A stretch of DNA of 64,000 bases from Jiella soli (GCF_020615385.1 NZ_JAJAVB010000032.1:43960-107959); one strand, 5' to 3'; counted from the stretch's first letter, positions 16,927 to 25,712 are shown. Translations and numbers: made by a program. The notes: generated by a model from the letters alone, not told the origin.

Positions 16927-18447
16927 ATGGTGAAGCTCTTGCGCAGCGCGGTGGTGGACGCGCCGGCCGACGAGGTCTGGCGGTTCCTGAGAGACTTCAA
17001 CGGTCATGACCGCTGGCATCCCGCGGTAGAGGCGAGCGCGATCGAGGACGGTGAGACTTCCGACACCGTCGGCGCCGTCAGGGCCTTCCGACTGACCGAT
17101 GGTGCGGCGCTCCGCGAGCAGCTGATCGCCATGTCGGACCGCAATTTGAGCTTCACCTATGCGATCGTGGAAGCGCCGCTGCCGCTTCACGATTACGTCG
17201 CGACCATGCGGCTGAAGCCGGTCACCGACGCGAACCGGACCTGCATCTTTTGGGAGTCGGAGTTCCGGCCGCCAGCCGCAAGCGCGGAGCGGCTGACGAG
17301 GATGGTGGCCGAGGACATCTACGAGGCAGGCCTAAAGGCATTGCAGCGGCATTTCGCGCGAAAGGGTGCGGGTCCTGCGGGATGGTCCGCGGCCGAAGGC
17401 GGCTTGACCGTCGCTCCGGCCATGGCGCCGGTCCGCCTGGCGGCGCCGCGGGCTTCCGCAGACACGGCCGGGGAAACCGACGCGATCATCGTCGAGAGCT
17501 ATGGCGGGCCGCAGGTCATGCGCATGGGCCGGGTGAGCGTGCCGCGGCCTAGTCCAGGGGAGGTCCGGATCCGGCACCATGCGATCGGCGTCAACATGAT
17601 CGATGCGCATTGCCGCACGGGCGTCGTGAAGATGATGCCGCTGCCGGGCATTCCCGGCATGGAGGCGGCGGGCGAGGTGGTGGAAACCGGGCCGGGCGTA
17701 TCCCACCTCGCGGCCGGCGATCCGATCGTCTACGCCTGTCCTCCGACGGGCGCCTATGCGGGCGAACGCACCATGCCCGCAGACCTCGTCGTCCGCCTGC
17801 CGCGCGACATCGCCTTCGACCTTGCCGCCGGGGTTTTCCTCAAGGGGCTGATGGCGACGGTCCTTGCCTTCGACGTGCGCCCGCTCAAACCCGGCGAAGC
17901 GGTTCTGATCCATTCCGCCTCGGGCGGCATCGGCCTGCTCCTCTGCCAGCTCGCCCGCTCCGCCGGCGCCGAGGTGATCGCCGTGGTGTCGAACGCGGCC
18001 AAGGCGGAAGCGGCGCGCGAGGCGGGGGCTGCGGCGGTCTGCGTACGCGGACGCGACGATCTGCAGGACGTCGTCATGGCGCAGACGCAGGGGCGGGGCG
18101 CCGACGTCGTGTTCGACCCGGTCGGCGCCGCGACCTATGATGAGTCGCTCGCCGCCCTGGCGCCCCTGGGCCATCTCGTCAGCTTCGGCCAGGCGAGCGG
18201 CAGGCTGGGCCAGCGGGATCTTTCCGGGCTCGGCGCGAAGTCGGCCACGATCTCGCGGCCGAGCATCTCCCATTTCACCGACACCCGCGAGCGTCTTCTG
18301 CCGCGGGCGGAGCGATTGTTCGCACTGATCCGCGAACGGACGCTGACACCGCTCGCCCCGGCTCGTCTGCCGCTTTCCGAAGCCGCCAAGGCGCATCGGC
18401 GGCTGGAGGCCCGCGAAACCATCGGGGCGACGATCCTTCTGCCGTGA
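16927..18447 (+). CDS. SRPBCC domain fused to zinc-independent quinone oxidoreductase
   Basis: A 506-residue protein. Residues 1-145 are an SRPBCC domain similar throughout to the preceding gene product (DAPADEVWRFLRDFNG versus DAPAGRVWSEIRDFNG). Residues 146-184 are an Ala/Gly/Pro linker. Residues 185-506 form a complete medium-chain NADPH:quinone oxidoreductase with GIPGMEAAGEVVETG near 241-255 and the nucleotide-binding HSASGGIG at 329-336; the catalytic zinc ligands of alcohol dehydrogenases are absent. It is the last gene of the long plus-strand cluster. The fusion suggests the SRPBCC pocket presents a hydrophobic carbonyl or quinone-like substrate for reduction, which is inference. Confidence 0.88.
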   Translation: MVKLLRSAVVDAPADEVWRFLRDFNGHDRWHPAVEASAIEDGETSDTVGAVRAFRLTDGAALREQLIAMSDRNLSFTYAIVEAPLPLHDYVATMRLKPVTDANRTCIFWESEFRPPAASAERLTRMVAEDIYEAGLKALQRHFARKGAGPAGWSAAEGGLTVAPAMAPVRLAAPRASADTAGETDAIIVESYGGPQVMRMGRVSVPRPSPGEVRIRHHAIGVNMIDAHCRTGVVKMMPLPGIPGMEAAGEVVETGPGVSHLAAGDPIVYACPPTGAYAGERTMPADLVVRLPRDIAFDLAAGVFLKGLMATVLAFDVRPLKPGEAVLIHSASGGIGLLLCQLARSAGAEVIAVVSNAAKAEAAREAGAAAVCVRGRDDLQDVVMAQTQGRGADVVFDPVGAATYDESLAALAPLGHLVSFGQASGRLGQRDLSGLGAKSATISRPSISHFTDTRERLLPRAERLFALIRERTLTPLAPARLPLSEAAKAHRRLEARETIGATILLP

Positions 18448-18478
18448 GAGGGGCCGTGCTCGGGTAACGCGATTGCGG

Positions 18479-19147
18479 TCAGTCGGCGCCGCAAGGCCAG
18501 GACTTCGGCTTCGTGAGGCCGGCGGGAAGCCTGGTCGCGTCGTTGCCGCAGGCAAGGTCGACCTGGCTCTGGACGAGGCCCTTCGCGCCGGAAAGATCAG
18601 TCCCCTCGATGCGTGTCAGGAACATGTAGGCGCTGGTGAAATCGAGCGGCCCGATGATGTCTGTCCCGCTGAAATCGGCGCGGGCGAGGTTGGCGAAGGA
18701 GAAGTCGTTGGCGCCGAGATCTGCGCCGGAAAAGGTCGCGCGGCCGGCCTCGGCCTTCACGAAGCTGGCGCCGGTCAGCTCGGCATCGGCGAAAATGGCG
18801 CGCTGGAGTTCGGCCCCGCGGAACGAGGCGCCCTTGGCCGACACGTGCGAGAAGTCCGTGCGGTAGCCCTCGATCTTGGTGAAATCCGCCTCGTCCGCAA
18901 TCGCCCCGGCCAGCGAGGCCCGTTCCAACTTGGCTCTCTCCAGATTCGCCGACGTCATCTCCGCTTCGCGCAGGTCGGTCGAGCCGAAATCGGTGCCAGA
19001 GAGATTGGCCTGTTTCAGGTCCGAGCCCGAGAGCATGAGATTGCGCCTATCGCATCGGCTCCAGTCGATGCCGGACGTCGCGGCGGCCGAACAATCGGCT
19101 GCCGCCGCGGGTAGGGGAGAGACCGGGAGCAGCATGATCGTCATCAT
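18479..19147 (-). CDS. Secreted pentapeptide-repeat protein
   Basis: A 222-residue protein starting with a short signal peptide (MMTIMLLPVSPLPAAAA) followed by pentapeptide repeats of the A(D/N)LXX kind: LSGSDLKQANLSGTDFGSTD, ANLERAKLERASL, ADFSGTD and so on, giving a predicted right-handed quadrilateral beta-helix. It ends with a Cys-containing tail; a Cys pair near the N-terminus (DCSAA, WSRCD) may form a disulfide, consistent with export. The start is uncertain: adjacent GTG/ATG codons at 19150-19142 all suit a signal peptide, while a start at 19276 would bury it. It converges on the quinone-oxidoreductase gene. No function can be assigned. Confidence 0.75.
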   Translation of the reverse strand: MMTIMLLPVSPLPAAAADCSAAATSGIDWSRCDRRNLMLSGSDLKQANLSGTDFGSTDLREAEMTSANLERAKLERASLAGAIADEADFTKIEGYRTDFSHVSAKGASFRGAELQRAIFADAELTGASFVKAEAGRATFSGADLGANDFSFANLARADFSGTDIIGPLDFTSAYMFLTRIEGTDLSGAKGLVQSQVDLACGNDATRLPAGLTKPKSWPCGAD

Positions 19148-19534
19148 CACGAAACAGGGCGCCGGACGGCACCCGGGCTCGCGGCTGGAACTTGTGACGC
19201 GCCGTGTCTGTGGGCCGGCGAACTGGCTGCACCGGCGGAAACTTTGCGTGCGGCTGAGTGGTCGTTGAAGTGTCATGACGTCTCACGGGTCTCCTCGGCG
19301 GGACGGGGAACATCGCGCGGAAACCGCCCCGAGGCAATTTCAAGCTTCGCCGGACGGCCCACGCGCCCCGCTCCAATTCGCCGGCTCGGCTCAAGCTTGA
19401 CTCCCCCGGATCCGCTGTTACGCTGCAATGCGACATACCGGCCCTGACCGCCGGTCGGCATTTGAGCCCCGTACGAGCGACCGAGACCACGGTTCCGCCC
19501 GTGCGGGGCTTTTGTTTTTCGAGGCCGTTGCGCA
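19148..19534 (+). promoter_or_regulatory. Leader region of the amide-sensor operon
   Basis: This 387-bp divergent gap must contain the promoters for the pentapeptide gene (minus) and the AmiC/ANTAR operon (plus). Its right third holds ordered stem-loops: ACCGGC/GCCGGT at 19437-19455 (7-nt loop), a hexaloop hairpin GACCG-AGACCA-CGGTT at 19479-19494, and an intrinsic terminator ending just before the first gene. An antiterminator protein is encoded as the second gene, so the leader is the likely RNA target. I saw no additional protein-coding gene here. Confidence 0.5.
19466..19519 (+). terminator. Intrinsic terminator in the leader of the amide-sensor operon
   Basis: Arms GCCCCGTACG (19466-19475) and CGTGCGGGGC (19500-19509) pair over 10 positions with one wobble, and are followed immediately by TTTTGTTTTT (19510-19519). 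It stops only 15 bases before the TTG start of the first gene, so it cannot belong to an upstream plus-strand gene; none exists within 1 kb. Its position matches a conditional terminator relieved by an ANTAR protein such as the one encoded at 20662. The hexaloop hairpin at 19479-19494 lies inside its loop. Confidence 0.7.
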
Positions 19535-20665
19535 TTGAAGCAGACGATCGAGATCGGCATCCTCTTTTCGCGTTCGGGGCATTATCAGCTCCTCTCCGAC
19601 GCCTGTCATGCCGGCGCCATGCTGGGGATCGCCGCGGTCAATTCCGATTCGGCCGCCGCGATCAGGCTGATGGCGGTCGAGCGCGATCCGGAAGGCCAGA
19701 TCGACCGCTACGCGCCGCTCTGCGAGGAAATCCTCAAGCAGAGCAGCGCGCGTCACGTCATCGGCTGCATCACCTCCTGGAGCCGCAAGGAGGTCATCCC
19801 GGTCCTCGAAAAGACCGGCGCCACGCTCTGGTATCCCTGTCCTTACGAGGGGTTCGAGGCGAACGAGCACGTCGTCTACATGCATGCCTCGCCGAACCAG
19901 CATCTGGTGCCGCTGCTGGCCTATGTCCTGCCGCGCAACGGCAGGGACGCCTTCCTCGTCGGCTCCAACTACATCTGGGGATGGGAGACCAACCGCGTCG
20001 CCCGCGACCTCGTCTCGGACGCAGGCGGCAGCGTGGTCGGCGAACGCTATCTGCCGCTCGGCGACACCGACGTGTCCCGCCTGGTCGCCGAAATCCGCGC
20101 GACCCGGCCGAGCTTCGTCCTCAATCACCTGATCGGCCCATCCTCCTACGCCTTCCTCAAGGCGCTCAGGGACCTCGCCGGAGAGGATCCCGCCTTCGCG
20201 CCGGAGAACTGTCCGGTCCTGTCCTGCAATCTCACCGAGATCGAACTCCCGGCCATCGGCCCGGCGGCCACCGGCCATCTTGCCGTCGGGCCGTGGTTCC
20301 AGGATCGCCAGGCGCCATGGCCGTGGGAGCGGCCTGCCGTGCCGGGGCTCTATCCGGCCGGGCCCTCCTCCTTTTTCGTCTCCGCCTTTTCCTCGGTTCT
20401 CGTTCTTGCCGACATGCTGATGGCGGAGGCCGGGGGCGAGCGGCCGCTCGCCTTTGCCGGCCGCAGCTTTTCCACCCCCTTCGGGGAGATCGCCATCGAC
20501 CCGCAGACCCAGCATGCCAGCCTTCCGGTGAGGATCGGCAGGGTCCGAGACGGCGGCTTCGACGTCGTCGAACAGTCCGAGGGGCGGGTCGATCCGGACC
20601 CCTATCTCTCGCGCTACGATCCGGCCCGCGTCTTCGGCCGACCGTTTCTGAGGGCGGTGTCATGA
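19535..20665 (+). CDS. AmiC-like amide-sensing type 1 periplasmic-fold protein
   Basis: A 376-residue protein lacking a signal peptide, with the AmiC/FmdD type of Leu/Ile/Val-binding fold: IEIGILFSRSGHYQLLSDAC at the N-terminus, HVIGCITSWSRKEVIPVLEK, and a bilobed pattern with GSNYIWGWETNR in the middle. AmiC proteins are cytoplasmic sensors that bind the antiterminator AmiR and release it when amide is present. The next gene encodes an ANTAR protein and overlaps by 4 bp, matching that arrangement. The start appears to be TTG at 19535, directly after the leader terminator; no ATG or GTG lies nearby in frame. A role as the binding protein of the following importer is less likely because a separate one is encoded at 23102. 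Confidence 0.85.
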   Translation: MKQTIEIGILFSRSGHYQLLSDACHAGAMLGIAAVNSDSAAAIRLMAVERDPEGQIDRYAPLCEEILKQSSARHVIGCITSWSRKEVIPVLEKTGATLWYPCPYEGFEANEHVVYMHASPNQHLVPLLAYVLPRNGRDAFLVGSNYIWGWETNRVARDLVSDAGGSVVGERYLPLGDTDVSRLVAEIRATRPSFVLNHLIGPSSYAFLKALRDLAGEDPAFAPENCPVLSCNLTEIELPAIGPAATGHLAVGPWFQDRQAPWPWERPAVPGLYPAGPSSFFVSAFSSVLVLADMLMAEAGGERPLAFAGRSFSTPFGEIAIDPQTQHASLPVRIGRVRDGGFDVVEQSEGRVDPDPYLSRYDPARVFGRPFLRAVS

Positions 20666-21264
20666 CCCGCCGTTCGCGCATCCCCAATCTCGGCGGAGCG
20701 AAGGCCTATGTCCTGCACCGGCCGCACGCGACGACGGCCGCGCTGTCGCGCCAGCTCGCGGCGATCGGGCTGCAGTCGGTCGAGTGCTGGCCGGATCTGC
20801 CGGCCGATGCGCTCGGCGCCGACTTCGTCTTCTTCGACGCCGACATGGGATATGACGAGCAGTTCCCCTGGAAGCCGGACGAGGCGCCGATGCCGCTCGT
20901 CGCGCTGATCGGATCGGAAGCGCCAGGGCGCATCGAATGGGCGCTCGGCCAGGGCGCCGACAGCCATCTCGTCAAGCCGGTCGGCAATTCCGGCATCTAC
21001 TCGGCGCTTCTGATTGCCCGCCAGGGCTTCGAGGCGAGGCGAAGGCTGATGGACGAGGTCCGGGCGCTGCAGTCGCGCGTCGCGGAGCGCCGTACCATCG
21101 TCAAGGCGGTGATCACGCTCGCCGCGAACGGCCTGTGCGAGGATCAGGCCTACGCCCAGCTCAGGGCGCTGGCGATGAGTTGGCAGGTGACGATCGAGGA
21201 GGCCGCGCGGCAGGTGCTGGAACTGGGGAAGGGGGTGCGCGATGAGCGATCAGCTCGCGGCTGA
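20662..21264 (+). CDS. ANTAR domain antiterminator, AmiR-like
   Basis: A 200-residue protein with an N-terminal pseudo-receiver domain (about 1-125, without a clear phospho-acceptor context), a coiled-coil stretch (QGFEARRRLMDEVRALQSRV) and a C-terminal ANTAR RNA-binding domain (about 140-195, containing ITLAANGLCEDQAYAQLRAL and EEAARQVLEL). ANTAR proteins of this kind bind leader RNA and prevent formation of a terminator. The start overlaps the sensor stop (ATGA), and the gene overlaps the following permease gene by 23 bp. The target is most simply the terminator at 19466-19519. Substrate control is inferred from the amidase in the same operon. Confidence 0.88.
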   Translation: MTRRSRIPNLGGAKAYVLHRPHATTAALSRQLAAIGLQSVECWPDLPADALGADFVFFDADMGYDEQFPWKPDEAPMPLVALIGSEAPGRIEWALGQGADSHLVKPVGNSGIYSALLIARQGFEARRRLMDEVRALQSRVAERRTIVKAVITLAANGLCEDQAYAQLRALAMSWQVTIEEAARQVLELGKGVRDERSARG

Positions 21265-22156
21265 GACGGTCGCGGCGAGCGGAGCCGCGCAAGAGCCGCG
21301 TCGCCGGCCCGGCGTTCTCGGCCGCCTCCTGCGCCGCCCGCTGGCGCTGATCGGCCTTGCCGTCATCATCGTCACCGTCGGCGGCGCGGTGTTCGCGCCC
21401 TGGCTGACGTCCTTCGATCCGAACGACCAGATGTTCGACGGCCTCAGCCTCGAAGGCGCCCCGATGCCGCCGGGGGGCAAGTTCCTGCTCGGAACCGACC
21501 TTCTCGGCCGCGATCTCCTGACCCGCATCCTCTACGGCGCGCGCACCTCGCTGATCATCGGCATCGTCGCGAACGGCGTCGCGCTGGTGATCGGTTCGCT
21601 GGTCGGCATCACCGCCGGCTTCTTCCGCGGCTGGATCGGCACGATCCTAATGCGCTTCACCGACCTGATGATGGCCTTTCCGGCCCTGCTCCTCGCCATC
21701 TGCCTCGCCGCCGTCCTCTCGCCGAGCCTGTGGATCGTCGCGCTGGTCATCGCGCTGGTGAACTGGGTGCAGACGGCGCGCGTCATCTACACGGAGACCT
21801 CATCGCTTTCGCGGCGCGAGTTCGTGGAGGCCGAGCGCTCGATCGGCGCGTCGACGCCGCGCATCCTCTTCCGCCACATCCTGCCGCATCTCCTGCCGAC
21901 GATCATCGTCTGGGGCACGCTCGGCATTTCGACGACGGTGCTTCTGGAGGCGACGCTTTCCTATCTCGGCGTCGGCGTGCAGCCGCCGACGGCCTCCTGG
22001 GGCAACATCATCTTCGAGAACCAGACCTATTTCCAGGCGGCGCCCTGGCTGGTCTTCTTTCCCGGCGCGGCGATCCTCGCCCTTGCCCTGGCGTTCAACC
22101 TCGTCGGCGACGCGATGCGCGACATCCTCGACCCGACGCAGCGCGGGAGGCTCTGA
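21242..22156 (+). CDS. Peptide/nickel-type ABC transporter permease, DppC/OppC family
   Basis: A 304-residue inner-membrane permease with the OppC N-terminal segment (LALIGLAVIIVTVGGAVFAP), the sequence FLLGTDLLGRDLLTRILYGA marking the family, and a coupling loop EAERSIGASTPRILFRHILP. It is the first transport gene of the operon and overlaps the antiterminator gene by 23 bp. Permease order (C before B) differs from the standard dppBC order. With the next gene it forms the channel for the substrate captured by the protein at 23102. Confidence 0.92.
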   Translation: MSDQLAAETVAASGAAQEPRRRPGVLGRLLRRPLALIGLAVIIVTVGGAVFAPWLTSFDPNDQMFDGLSLEGAPMPPGGKFLLGTDLLGRDLLTRILYGARTSLIIGIVANGVALVIGSLVGITAGFFRGWIGTILMRFTDLMMAFPALLLAICLAAVLSPSLWIVALVIALVNWVQTARVIYTETSSLSRREFVEAERSIGASTPRILFRHILPHLLPTIIVWGTLGISTTVLLEATLSYLGVGVQPPTASWGNIIFENQTYFQAAPWLVFFPGAAILALALAFNLVGDAMRDILDPTQRGRL

Positions 22157-23076
22157 TGCTGGCCTATCTGACCCGCCGACTGATGCAGGCCGTCCTCATC
22201 CTCCTGGGCGTCTCCTTCATCACCTTCGCGCTGCTCTATCTCCTGCCGGCCGACCCCGTCCGCCAGATCGCCGGGCGCTCTGCGACGCCGCAGACCGTTG
22301 CGAACATCCGGCACCAGCTCGGTCTCGACCAGCCCTTCGTCGTCCAGTACTGGCGCTACCTCACCGGTCTCGTCCAAGGGGATTTCGGCCGCTCCTATCT
22401 GCAGCGGACCGACGTCGCGACGCTGATCGCGGCGCGGCTGCCGGCGAGCCTTCTCCTGATGGTCGGGGCGATCTTCTGCGAACTTCTCCTCGGCCTCACC
22501 ATGGGGCTCGTCGCGGCGCTGAAGCGCGGCACCGCGCTCGACCAGGCGCTGATGGTCGGCTCCTTCGTCGGCGTGTCGGCGCCGCAGTTCGTCGTCGGCC
22601 TGCTGCTCCTCTACGTCTTCGCCGTGCGTCTCTCCTGGTTCCCGATCGGCGGCTACGGCACATTCGCGCATCTGGTCCTGCCCTCGGTGACGCTCGGCAT
22701 CCTCGGCGCCGGCTGGTACTCGCGCATGATGCGTTCCTCGATGGTTGACGTCCTGAGGCAGGACTTCATCCGCACGGCACGGGCCAAGGGCCTCGCTCGG
22801 GCGACCATCCTCTTCCGTCATGCCTTGCCGAACGCCATCCTGCCGGTGATCGCGATGATCGGCATCGACATCGGCCTGTTCATGTCGGGCATCGTCGTCG
22901 TCGAGAGCGTGTTCGGCTGGCCTGGCATCGGCCAGCTTGCCTGGCAGGCGATCCAGCGGGTCGACATCCCGATCATCATGGGCGTCACGCTCGTCTCGGC
23001 CTGCGCCATCGTCCTCGGCAATCTCATTGCCGACCTCGTGTCGCCCTTCATCGACCCCCGTATCAAGCTGCAGTAA
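22156..23076 (+). CDS. Peptide/nickel-type ABC transporter permease, DppB/OppB family
   Basis: A 306-residue permease starting MLAYLTRRLMQAVLILLGVS, followed by the family motif LPADPVRQIAGRSATPQ and the coupling loop RTARAKGLARATILFRHALP. The ATG overlaps the preceding stop by one base. About six membrane segments are visible. It pairs with the DppC-like permease. A likely cargo is an amide or an amide-bearing small molecule rather than oligopeptides, because an acetamidase/formamidase is in the same operon. Confidence 0.92.
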   Translation: MLAYLTRRLMQAVLILLGVSFITFALLYLLPADPVRQIAGRSATPQTVANIRHQLGLDQPFVVQYWRYLTGLVQGDFGRSYLQRTDVATLIAARLPASLLLMVGAIFCELLLGLTMGLVAALKRGTALDQALMVGSFVGVSAPQFVVGLLLLYVFAVRLSWFPIGGYGTFAHLVLPSVTLGILGAGWYSRMMRSSMVDVLRQDFIRTARAKGLARATILFRHALPNAILPVIAMIGIDIGLFMSGIVVVESVFGWPGIGQLAWQAIQRVDIPIIMGVTLVSACAIVLGNLIADLVSPFIDPRIKLQ

Positions 23077-23101
23077 CCGCCACGGAAAGGATCCTTCTCA
23101 G

Positions 23102-24778
23102 ATGAAAGCATTCCTCTCATCGACCGTCGCCGCCTCGGCGCTGGCGTTCGCGCTCTTCGCCGCCCCGGCCGCAAACGCCCAGGACGCCAAGCCGTCGTCG
23201 GATGCGGGCTCCTATCAGCCGGATCCGGACGCCAAGGAAGGCGGCTCCATCATCGTCACCTACAAGGACGACGTCTCGACCCTCGATCCGGCGATCGGCT
23301 ACGACTGGCAGAACTGGTCGATGATCAAGAGCCTGTTCGATGCCCTGATGGACTATGTCCCGGGCACCACTGAGCTGCGGCCCGCGCTCGCCGAGAGCTA
23401 CGACATCTCCGAGGACGGGACCGTCTTCACCTTCCATCTCAAGAAGGGGGTCAAGTTCCACAACGGCCGTGAGATGACGGCAGACGACGTCAAATATTCG
23501 CTCGACCGGGTCACCAATCCGAAGACGCAGTCGCCGGGCGCCGGCTTCTTCGGCTCGATCAAGGGCTATGACGACGTGGCCGCCGGCAAGGCCGATCACC
23601 TCAAGGGAGTCGAGGTCGTCGATCCCCAGACGGTGAAGATCACCCTGTCACGGCCGGACGCGACCTTCCTGCATGTGATGGCGCTGAACTTCGCTTCGGT
23701 CGTGCCGCAGGAGGCGGTCGAGAAATGGGGCGCCGACTTCGGCCACCACCCGGTCGGCACCGGCGCCTTCAAGCTCGCCGACTGGACGATCGGCCAGCAA
23801 CTGGTCTTCCAGAAGAACGAGGACTACTGGCGCGACGGCGTGCCCTATCTCGATAAGATCACCTTTGAGATCGGCCAAGAGCCGATCGTCGCGCTGCTCC
23901 GTCTCCAGAAGGGCGAGGTCGACATCCCCGGCGACGGCATCCCGCCGGCGAAGTTCCGCGAGGTGATGAGCGATCCCGAGCAGAAGGCCCGCGTCGTCGA
24001 GGGCGGCCAGCTGCAGACCGGCTACATCACCATGAACGTCACCATGCCGCCCTTCGACAAGAAGGAAGTGCGCGAGGCGGTCAACATGGCGATCAACAAG
24101 GACCGCATCGTCCAGATGATCAACAACCGGGCGATCCCGGCGAACCAGCCGCTGCCGCCCTCGATGCCGGGCTACGACAAGAGCTTCGAAGGCTACAAAT
24201 ACGATCCCGAGAAGGCCAAGGAAATGCTCGGCGAGGCCGGCTTCCCGGACGGGTTCGAGACCGAGCTCTTCGTCATGAACACCGATCCGAACCCGCGCAT
24301 CGCCCAGGCGATCCAGCAGGACCTGTCGGAGATCGGCATCAAGGCGGACATCAAGGCGCTCGCCCAGGCCAATGTGATCGCCGCCGGCGGCGCCAAGGAC
24401 CAGGCGCCGATGATCTGGTCGGGCGGCATGGCCTGGATCGCCGACTTCCCGGACCCGTCGAACTTCTACGGCCCGATTCTCGGCTGCGCCGGCGCCGTGC
24501 CGGGCGGCTGGAACTGGTCCTGGTACTGCAACGAGGACCTCGACAAGGAGGCGGCCAAGGCGGACTCCATCGTCGATCCCGCCAAGAAGGACGAGCGCGA
24601 CAAGATGTGGAGCGACGTCTACGCCAAGGTCATGGCCGACGCGCCCTGGGTCCCGATCTTCAACGAGCAGCGCTTCACCATGAAGTCGCCACGCATGGGC
24701 GGCGCCGACAACCTCTATGTCGACCCGGTCCACATCCCGATCAACTACGACTACGTGTATGTGAACGATGTGCAGTAA
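23102..24778 (+). CDS. Peptide/nickel-type ABC transporter substrate-binding protein
   Basis: A 558-residue exported binding protein (SBP family 5). The signal peptide occupies about residues 1-26 with cleavage after ANA (AAPAANAQDA). Mature sequence shows the family motifs GGSIIVTYKDDVSTLDPAIG, FHLKKGVKFHNGREMTADDV and VGTGAFKL. It captures the substrate for the DppB/DppC channel. The ribosome site is AAAGGATCC upstream of ATG 23102. Its last codons overlap the amidase start by 11 bp, which is unusual for a secreted protein gene and shows strict co-translation of uptake and hydrolysis. Confidence 0.92.
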   Translation: MKAFLSSTVAASALAFALFAAPAANAQDAKPSSDAGSYQPDPDAKEGGSIIVTYKDDVSTLDPAIGYDWQNWSMIKSLFDALMDYVPGTTELRPALAESYDISEDGTVFTFHLKKGVKFHNGREMTADDVKYSLDRVTNPKTQSPGAGFFGSIKGYDDVAAGKADHLKGVEVVDPQTVKITLSRPDATFLHVMALNFASVVPQEAVEKWGADFGHHPVGTGAFKLADWTIGQQLVFQKNEDYWRDGVPYLDKITFEIGQEPIVALLRLQKGEVDIPGDGIPPAKFREVMSDPEQKARVVEGGQLQTGYITMNVTMPPFDKKEVREAVNMAINKDRIVQMINNRAIPANQPLPPSMPGYDKSFEGYKYDPEKAKEMLGEAGFPDGFETELFVMNTDPNPRIAQAIQQDLSEIGIKADIKALAQANVIAAGGAKDQAPMIWSGGMAWIADFPDPSNFYGPILGCAGAVPGGWNWSWYCNEDLDKEAAKADSIVDPAKKDERDKMWSDVYAKVMADAPWVPIFNEQRFTMKSPRMGGADNLYVDPVHIPINYDYVYVNDVQ

Positions 24779-25708
24779 CTGCGACTATACGATCCACGGC
24801 CGCCAGCATCATTTCGGCTGGGACAATTCCTTTGAACCGGTGGCGCGCGTCGCCCCCGGTTCCACGATCGAGTTCGAGTGCATGGACTCGTCCGCCGGCC
24901 AGCTCACCAAGGATTCCACCGTCGCCGATGTCGCGGCGATGGATTTCGGCAAGATCAATCCCGTCACCGGGCCAATCTTCGTCGAGGGGGCCGAACCCGG
25001 CGACGCGCTGAAGGTGACGATCGAGAGCTTCGTGCCGTCGGGCTTCGGCTGGACGGCGAACATTCCGGGCTTCGGGCTGCTGGCCGACGACTTCAAGGAG
25101 CCGGCGCTGACGGTCTGGAAGTACGATCCGGACAGTCTCGAGCCGGCGCTCTTCGGCAAGGAGGGCAGGGTGCCGCTGAAGCCGTTCTGCGGCACGATCG
25201 GCAATGCACCGGCCGAGGCGGGCCTGCACTCGATCGTCCCGCCGCGGCGGGTCGGGGGCAATCTTGACATCCGGGATCTGTCGGCGGGCACCGTGCTCTA
25301 CCTGCCGGTGGAAGTGGCCGGCGCGCTGTTTTCCGTCGGCGACACCCACGCCGCGCAGGGCGATGGCGAGGTCTGCGGCACGGCGATCGAAAGCCCGATG
25401 AAGACGGTGCTGACCCTCGATCTCGTCAAGGATGCGCGGCTGAAGATGCCGCGCTTCACGACGGCGGGGCCGGTAACGCGGCATCTCGACGCCAAGGGCT
25501 ATGAGGTGACCACCGGCGTCGGACCGGACCTGATGACCGGCGCCAAGGAGGCGGTGGCGCAAATGGTCGATCTCCTGGCCGGGCGCTACCAGATGGACCC
25601 GGTCGACGCCTATATGCTGGTCTCGACCTGCGGCGATCTTCGGATCTCGGAGATCGTCGACATGCCGAACTGGGTCGTCTCCTTCTACTTCCCGCGCTGC
25701 GTCTTCGA

Positions 25709-25712
<4 letters not shown>
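24768..25712 (+). CDS. Acetamidase/formamidase family protein
   Basis: A 314-residue member of the FmdA/AmdA family (EC 3.5.1.49 group), which hydrolyses short amides such as formamide or acetamide to the acid and ammonia. Characteristic stretches are HHFGWDNSFEPVARVAPGST at the N-terminus, GPIFVEGAEPGDALKVTI, the VGDTHAAQGDGEVCGTAIE metal-site region and DAYMLVSTCGDLRISEIVD. It lies between the binding protein and the ATPase of the importer, so its substrate is probably the imported molecule. Expression should follow the AmiC/ANTAR control at the head of the operon. The ammonia released suggests a nitrogen-scavenging role. Confidence 0.92.

Noticed and set aside
14383..17190. A 935-codon open frame on the minus strand opposite the flotillin gene
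   Set aside because: It mirrors the highly GC-periodic flotillin and SRPBCC coding sequence, contains no recognisable domain and has low-complexity Leu/Asp/Arg/Gly composition. It is an antisense shadow.
19479..19494. Hexaloop hairpin AGACCA as a canonical ANTAR RNA motif
   Set aside because: The loop begins with A but has C, not G, at position 4, and a second matching hexaloop hairpin at the usual distance was not found. I kept it only as a candidate structure.
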